Shown here: piece after piece, positions 59,819 to 64,000 of the stretch | How positions within the stretch are numbered: position 1 is the first letter of the stretch | Layout: each line of letters begins with the position of its first letter | Source of the DNA: Chrysogorgia sp. JL179-B06 | Taxonomy: Eukaryota > Cnidaria > Anthozoa > Scleralcyonacea > Chrysogorgiidae | Length of the DNA stretch: 64,000 nucleotides | Reading direction: 5' to 3' | Assembly (NCBI GenBank): GCA_035772405.1 | Contig: JAYKKM010000048.1 | Span: 2,301,501 to 2,365,500 of the forward strand | The notes under the pieces: model-generated | Database searches by the model: none | The model's input: the letters and a program-made list of their open reading frames with translations, nothing else | Told to the model about the DNA's origin: nothing | Program-made: the position numbers and the translations under genes

Positions 59819-62800
59819 TTATGCCTCGCCATTGTCGTTGCCTTTCTTCTTCGTTTTCATCCATTTTCGAATCTTTTCTCTCAATTCAGTGGCTGAAAAA
59901 TAGAGAAAATATTGTAGTTAATCTGTCCTTTAATTGTCCCAATGAGCCTCATTACTCATACAGAATATTCCCTGCTACCCATAAGAGATGGTCCTTATTA
60001 GACCTCTAGGAAGAACAGTTTAGTTGTAACTGATAGTGTTATCTAGGTACTCTGGCTTCCTCCTACACTAACACTAGACCCATAAGAGATGGTCCTTATT
60101 AGACCTCTAGGAAGAACAGTTTAGTTGTAACTGATAGTGTTATCTAGGTACTCTGGCTTCCTCCTACACTAACACTAGACACATAAGAGATGGTCCTTAC
60201 TAGACCTCTAGGCTCTAGGAAGAACAGTTTAGCTGTAACTGATAGTGTTATCCAGGTACTCTGGCTTCCTCCTACACTAACACTAGACACATAAGAGATG
60301 ATCCTTACTAGACCTCTGGGAAGAACAGTTTAGTTGTAACTGATAGTGTTATCCAGGTACTCTGGTTTCCTCCTACACTAACACTAGACCCATAAGAGAT
60401 GGTCCTTACTAGACCTCTAGGAAGAACAGTTTAGTTGTAACTGATAGTGTTATCCAGGTACTCTGGTTTCCTCCTACACTAACACTAGACACATAAGAGA
60501 TGGTCCTTGCTAGACCTCTAGGAAGAACAGTTTAGTTGTAACTGATAGTGTTATCCAGGTACTCTGGTTTCCTATTTTATTGGAACTGATAGTGTTATCC
60601 AGGTACTCTGGTTTCCTCCTACACTAAAAATAGACCCAAAAGAGAATCCTTACTAGACCTCTAGGAAGAACAACATAGATTACATTATATAGTAATAAAA
60701 CAATGGCAGGATGACCGCAACAGCATAGCCAATTACTGCGGACCCAATTTAAAAGTATATTTACAAATAATAATAATAAATAATTACTGTTAATTTAATA
60801 ATAATACACAACAACTGTAGCTCAGGAGGGCCGCAATACTCCATTTCTACACCACGCCAAGATTAGTTATGATCAATAACTCATCATCAAATGGTAAGGA
60901 TCGAGATAACCAAAGCCAAGCGCAGAAACACACCATTGCCGCCCCCCGGATCCACAGCCGTTCTGTACTTGATTACTCTAATAAACAACAACACTTCCTC
61001 CGACACTAACACTAGACCCATATTCTTATAATGAACCTACCAGGCACCAGCATATCCAGTGATAAAGCTTGTCTGTTAAAAGGGTCGGTGGATGAGTTCA
61101 AGAGATGTCGTGCAATAACATGTCTATCCATGACATTACCACTGGTTGGAAGTAATACTGGTTCTAACATTATGGTGGCCATGAGAGGATCTAAGAAGGC
61201 ATTTAATATTTATATTAGTATTATTATGATTAAGGATACAATGTCACAGGTTGTACACAAATGTAAACTTAGATCTACCATCTGAGTTCATGTAGCTCAA
61301 TGGTTAGAGCATCTCACTGGTCATCAGAAGGTTACAGGTTGTACACATATGTAACCTTCACTCTACCATCTGAGTCCATGTAGCTCAATGGTTAGAGCAT
61401 CTCACTGGTCATTAGAAGGTTACAGGTTGTACACATATGTAACATTCACTCATCTTAATTCATGTAGCTCAATAGTTAGAGCATCTCACTGGTCATCAGG
61501 TTACAGGTTGTACACATATGTAACCTTCACTCATCATCTTAGTCCATGTAGCTCAATAGTTAGAGCATCTCACTACACATATGTAACCTTCGCTCTACCA
61601 TCTGAGTCCATTGGTCCTCTGATTTATTTCATGTTGTCTTTGCCTATACATTGCAACAAAACTAAACTGCTTTTAAACACCAATTCACGCCTGATAATGT
61701 TACACAGTGTATCAAATGTTTATATTGAAATTACAAGAGATTTTGCACAGCCACATAATTACAAGATTTTTAGGCTCAACAAGTTCTATATATATATATT
61801 ATATATATATACATTAATATGTAGTGAATGTGGGATCTTGGAGTAGACAGACGATACATGGACGATCGTCAAGCTCATATCCTCAGAAAAATGATTCTGA
61901 GTCCCGTACAGGAATCGAACCAGTAACCTTCTGATTGCCGGTGAGACACTCTAACCATTGAGCTACCAAGACTCAGATGAAAAGCAAAGGTTACAATGAT
62001 GTACTGGTTCGAACATCATCTAACGCTCACCCCTAAACTCATCTGGTGCGTCTTCATAGTCCTCTTCTTTCTTGGCATTTTCCGATATTTTCTTTTCAAC
62101 ACTCTCGGTCAATTCTTGGAATTGCGCCAGTTCGACCTGCAGATGAAACACGCAACAACATTACGGGAGATTCGCAAAAAAAGAGACACTGATTTCTGTT
62201 TCGTTAAAGTATGTTTACACTCTACCACACTGCGATTAACACCTCCGAAAAATAACATCCGAAACACGTAAAATACCCGAACGTATTGTCGGTAAAACCA
62301 TTCAATAAAATGTATAAATTAATCAAAATGATTTACTATATGGAACGAAATCGTATTTCCACGTTCCTCTAAAATCTTAAAAAAATCTTAATATTTTAAA
62401 ATCTTAAAATCTCTTAAAGTGCCTAGAAAAGGCGGGCTAGGACGTTCCTTTTTATAGTTAACCGTTACTCATACCTGAGATTTGAGATTAGTTCTCAGTA
62501 AAAACTTGGAGGCATCGTCAAATAATTCTTTTCTGTAAGAACGTTCGTCAGCAGCCAAAGCAGCCACGAACTCCGGAGAATCCAAATGAAGATAAATGTC
62601 TGTGATACGGTTGAGTAACGTCTTAGGGTAGAAACCAAACTTCTCAGGATTCTCAACCTGCACATGATGTAAAATAACATTTTAAAAATGTCATGGCTAA
62701 AAGGCCGCTTATTTTTTCATTCATGTTATCCAGTGACGTACCTTCAAATTTCGGCACTTGGGGCCACACAGTTGTTTCAAGTTATGGTTTAACATTGCGG

Positions 62801-63197
62801 CTAACCTTTCACGCAATTCCTTGTGACACAAACAAAATAAATAACGATGACAGTTATTACAACCAACACCACCACCAACACCACCAACAGCAACAACATT
62901 AACAACACCACCACCAACAACAACAACAACAACACCACCAACATCACCAACACCACCACCAACAAGAACATCATCATCAACATCAACACCATCACCAACA
63001 ACACCATCACCACCACCACCACCACCACCACCACCAACACCAACAACAATAACGACAACAACATCACCAACAACATCACCACCATCACCAACAACATCAC
63101 CACCACCAACAACAATACCACCACCACCAACAACAATACCACCACCACCAACAACAATACCACCACCAACAACAACAATACCACCACCACCACCACC

Positions 63198-63229
<32 letters not shown>

Positions 63230-63696
63230 CATCACCAACACCACTAACAGCAACAACACCAACACCACTAACAGCAACAACACCAACACCACTAACAGCA
63301 ACAACACCAACACCACTAACAGCAAGTCCAACACAAACAACAACACAACAGTAACCATGACAGCAACCTCAACAACACCATCACAACCCCAAACAACACC
63401 AACAACCACAAACAACAACAATACCAACAACTACTCCAACACTAACAACCACACACACCACCAACAACCACAACAACCAACAACAGCAAGAACCACAACA
63501 CCACCACCAACTACTCCAACACCACAATCACAACCAAAAATACGACATATTATTTTCTTACCGCTCTCAAGAAAGGTTCCCTGGCCTCTTTCGTTACATA
63601 ATGCATCATTTCCATAGTTTCGTTGGCAAAAGTCAAGTAAGACTTACACTGACGTTCACTAGTAGCAAGTTGACGCTGATGAGAAGTTCGTGTTTC
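59819..63696 (-). CDS. UBE4B: Ubiquitin conjugation factor E4 B, C-terminal 241 residues including U-box; 5' part lies beyond the window
   Basis: U-box E3/E4 ligase that lengthens ubiquitin chains (yeast Ufd2 family). Exons in coding order: 63562-63696, 62742-62819, 62475-62657, 62031-62136, 61041-61190, 59819-59892, all GT-AG and in phase. Order of content: the end of the Ufd2 core ([61 protein letters not shown]), an acidic linker ([10 protein letters not shown]), then the U-box ([53 protein letters not shown]) and a short basic tail ending GEA. The core motifs match UBE4B, not UBE4A. The U-box has one extra residue compared with the vertebrate UBE4B loop, as in UBE4A. The upstream exons are not in the window. 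Confidence 0.93.
59977..60680. repeat. About 101-bp tandem repeat in the last UBE4B intron
   Basis: Six to seven copies with CATAAGAGATGGTCCTTATT and AACTGATAGTGTTATCCAGG, the last ones shortened. Copies differ at few positions, suggesting recent expansion. Confidence 0.93.
61275..61610 (+). repeat. Tandem tRNA-like repeat, about 4 copies
   Basis: Units of CATGTAGCTCAATGGTTAGA, then GCATCTCACTGGTCATCAGA and AGGTTACAGGTTGTACACAT. Box A is well kept; box B lost its TTCGA. Inverted relative to 18595-19040. Confidence 0.8.
61890..61985 (-). mobile_element. tRNA-like SINE head with intact box B
   Basis: Minus strand: GGTAGCTCAATGGTTAGAG, then GGTTACTGGTTCGATTCCTG, then GGGACTCAGAATCATTTTTC. Clearly the progenitor type of the degenerate arrays. 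It lacks proper acceptor-stem pairing for a tRNA. Confidence 0.65.
62847..63545. repeat. ACC/AAC microsatellite filling a UBE4B intron
   Basis: About 700 bp of ACCACCAACAACA-type sequence between the exons ending at 62819 and 63562. The Thr/Asn and Leu/Val ORFs here are artefacts. Confidence 0.95.
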
Positions 63697-63769
63697 CTAA
63701 GTTGGAAAATATCACAAAGTTAAAGAACATTCAATCAACCAGGATGCTTATTTGTGTGTGTCTGTTGAC

Positions 63770-64000
63770 ATCTCCGTACATCTCAGTATCCATCGACCCA
63801 TCGATACACCCATCCATTCATTCACCCACCATCTCATCCATCTACCCATCAATCCACCAGCCATCAATATACACCTACCCATTCATTCACCCACCATCTC
63901 ACCCATCCACCACCCACCCAGCCATCGATACACCCACCCATTCATTCACCCACCATCTCACCCATCCACCACCAACCCAGCCATCGATACACCCACCCAT
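63770..64000. repeat. CACCCACCCATTCATTCACC minisatellite at the window edge
   Basis: About 58-bp units with CACCCACCATCTCACCCATC, truncated by the end of the window, in a UBE4B intron. Confidence 0.85.

Noticed and set aside
61890..61985. Possible functional tRNA gene
   Set aside because: Box A and B are present but no acceptor or anticodon stem pairs properly; the copy is SINE-like and repeated.
62801..63617. Thr/Asn-rich 256-aa ORF and Leu/Val-rich 209-aa ORF
   Set aside because: ACC/AAC microsatellite inside a UBE4B intron.
59819..63696. UBE4A in place of UBE4B
   Set aside because: The U-box loop resembles UBE4A, but the upstream motifs [10 protein letters not shown] and VENPEKFGF are those of UBE4B.

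Overview
This is nuclear DNA from an animal. It is AT-rich and carries five intron-rich protein genes set in a dense bed of transposon remnants, foldback (MITE-like) elements and tandem arrays. The lineage looks like an early-branching or marine invertebrate, for example a cnidarian. That rests only on overall style (many conserved introns, Penelope-like, Harbinger, hAT and non-LTR debris, tRNA-derived SINEs) and is not proven. All splice models were built by hand from GT-AG signals, reading phase and protein-family knowledge, with no search tools.

Layout. (1) 1-6347: gene-free flank with foldback elements, a PIF/Harbinger-derived element and a nested non-LTR tail. (2) 6348-30273, minus: a complete 22-exon lysyl hydroxylase (PLOD) gene, 726 codons, whose introns hold most of the repeats. 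(3) 32898-35084, minus: a two-exon CARD-caspase (initiator type), 378 aa. (4) 38332-48771, minus: a complete 18-exon enolase, 436 aa, with every catalytic residue in place. (5) 50022-58303, plus: a 13-exon coiled-coil gene of 660 aa with a Phe/Gly/Ser-rich C-terminus, best matched to the meiotic protein SIX6OS1 (C14orf39). It is head-to-head with enolase. (6) 59819-63696 and beyond the window, minus: the last six exons of the ubiquitin chain-elongation factor UBE4B, including the U-box. It is tail-to-tail with the SIX6OS1-like gene.

The genes do not form a pathway: collagen modification, apoptosis, glycolysis, meiosis and ubiquitylation sit side by side. The most unusual content is repetitive. 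One family pairs conserved terminal flanks and short inverted ends (CAAGCCTGG...) with a core of 12 to about 50 copies of a 20-bp unit. It occurs four or five times, including two copies that fill the introns on both sides of PLOD exon 11. TTAA-flanked foldback elements occur at least eight times, and for one of them the window also contains a paralogous empty site. Hammerhead-ribozyme-like cores mark Penelope-type retroelement debris. Several long ORFs in the window are simply read-through of tandem arrays and are not genes.
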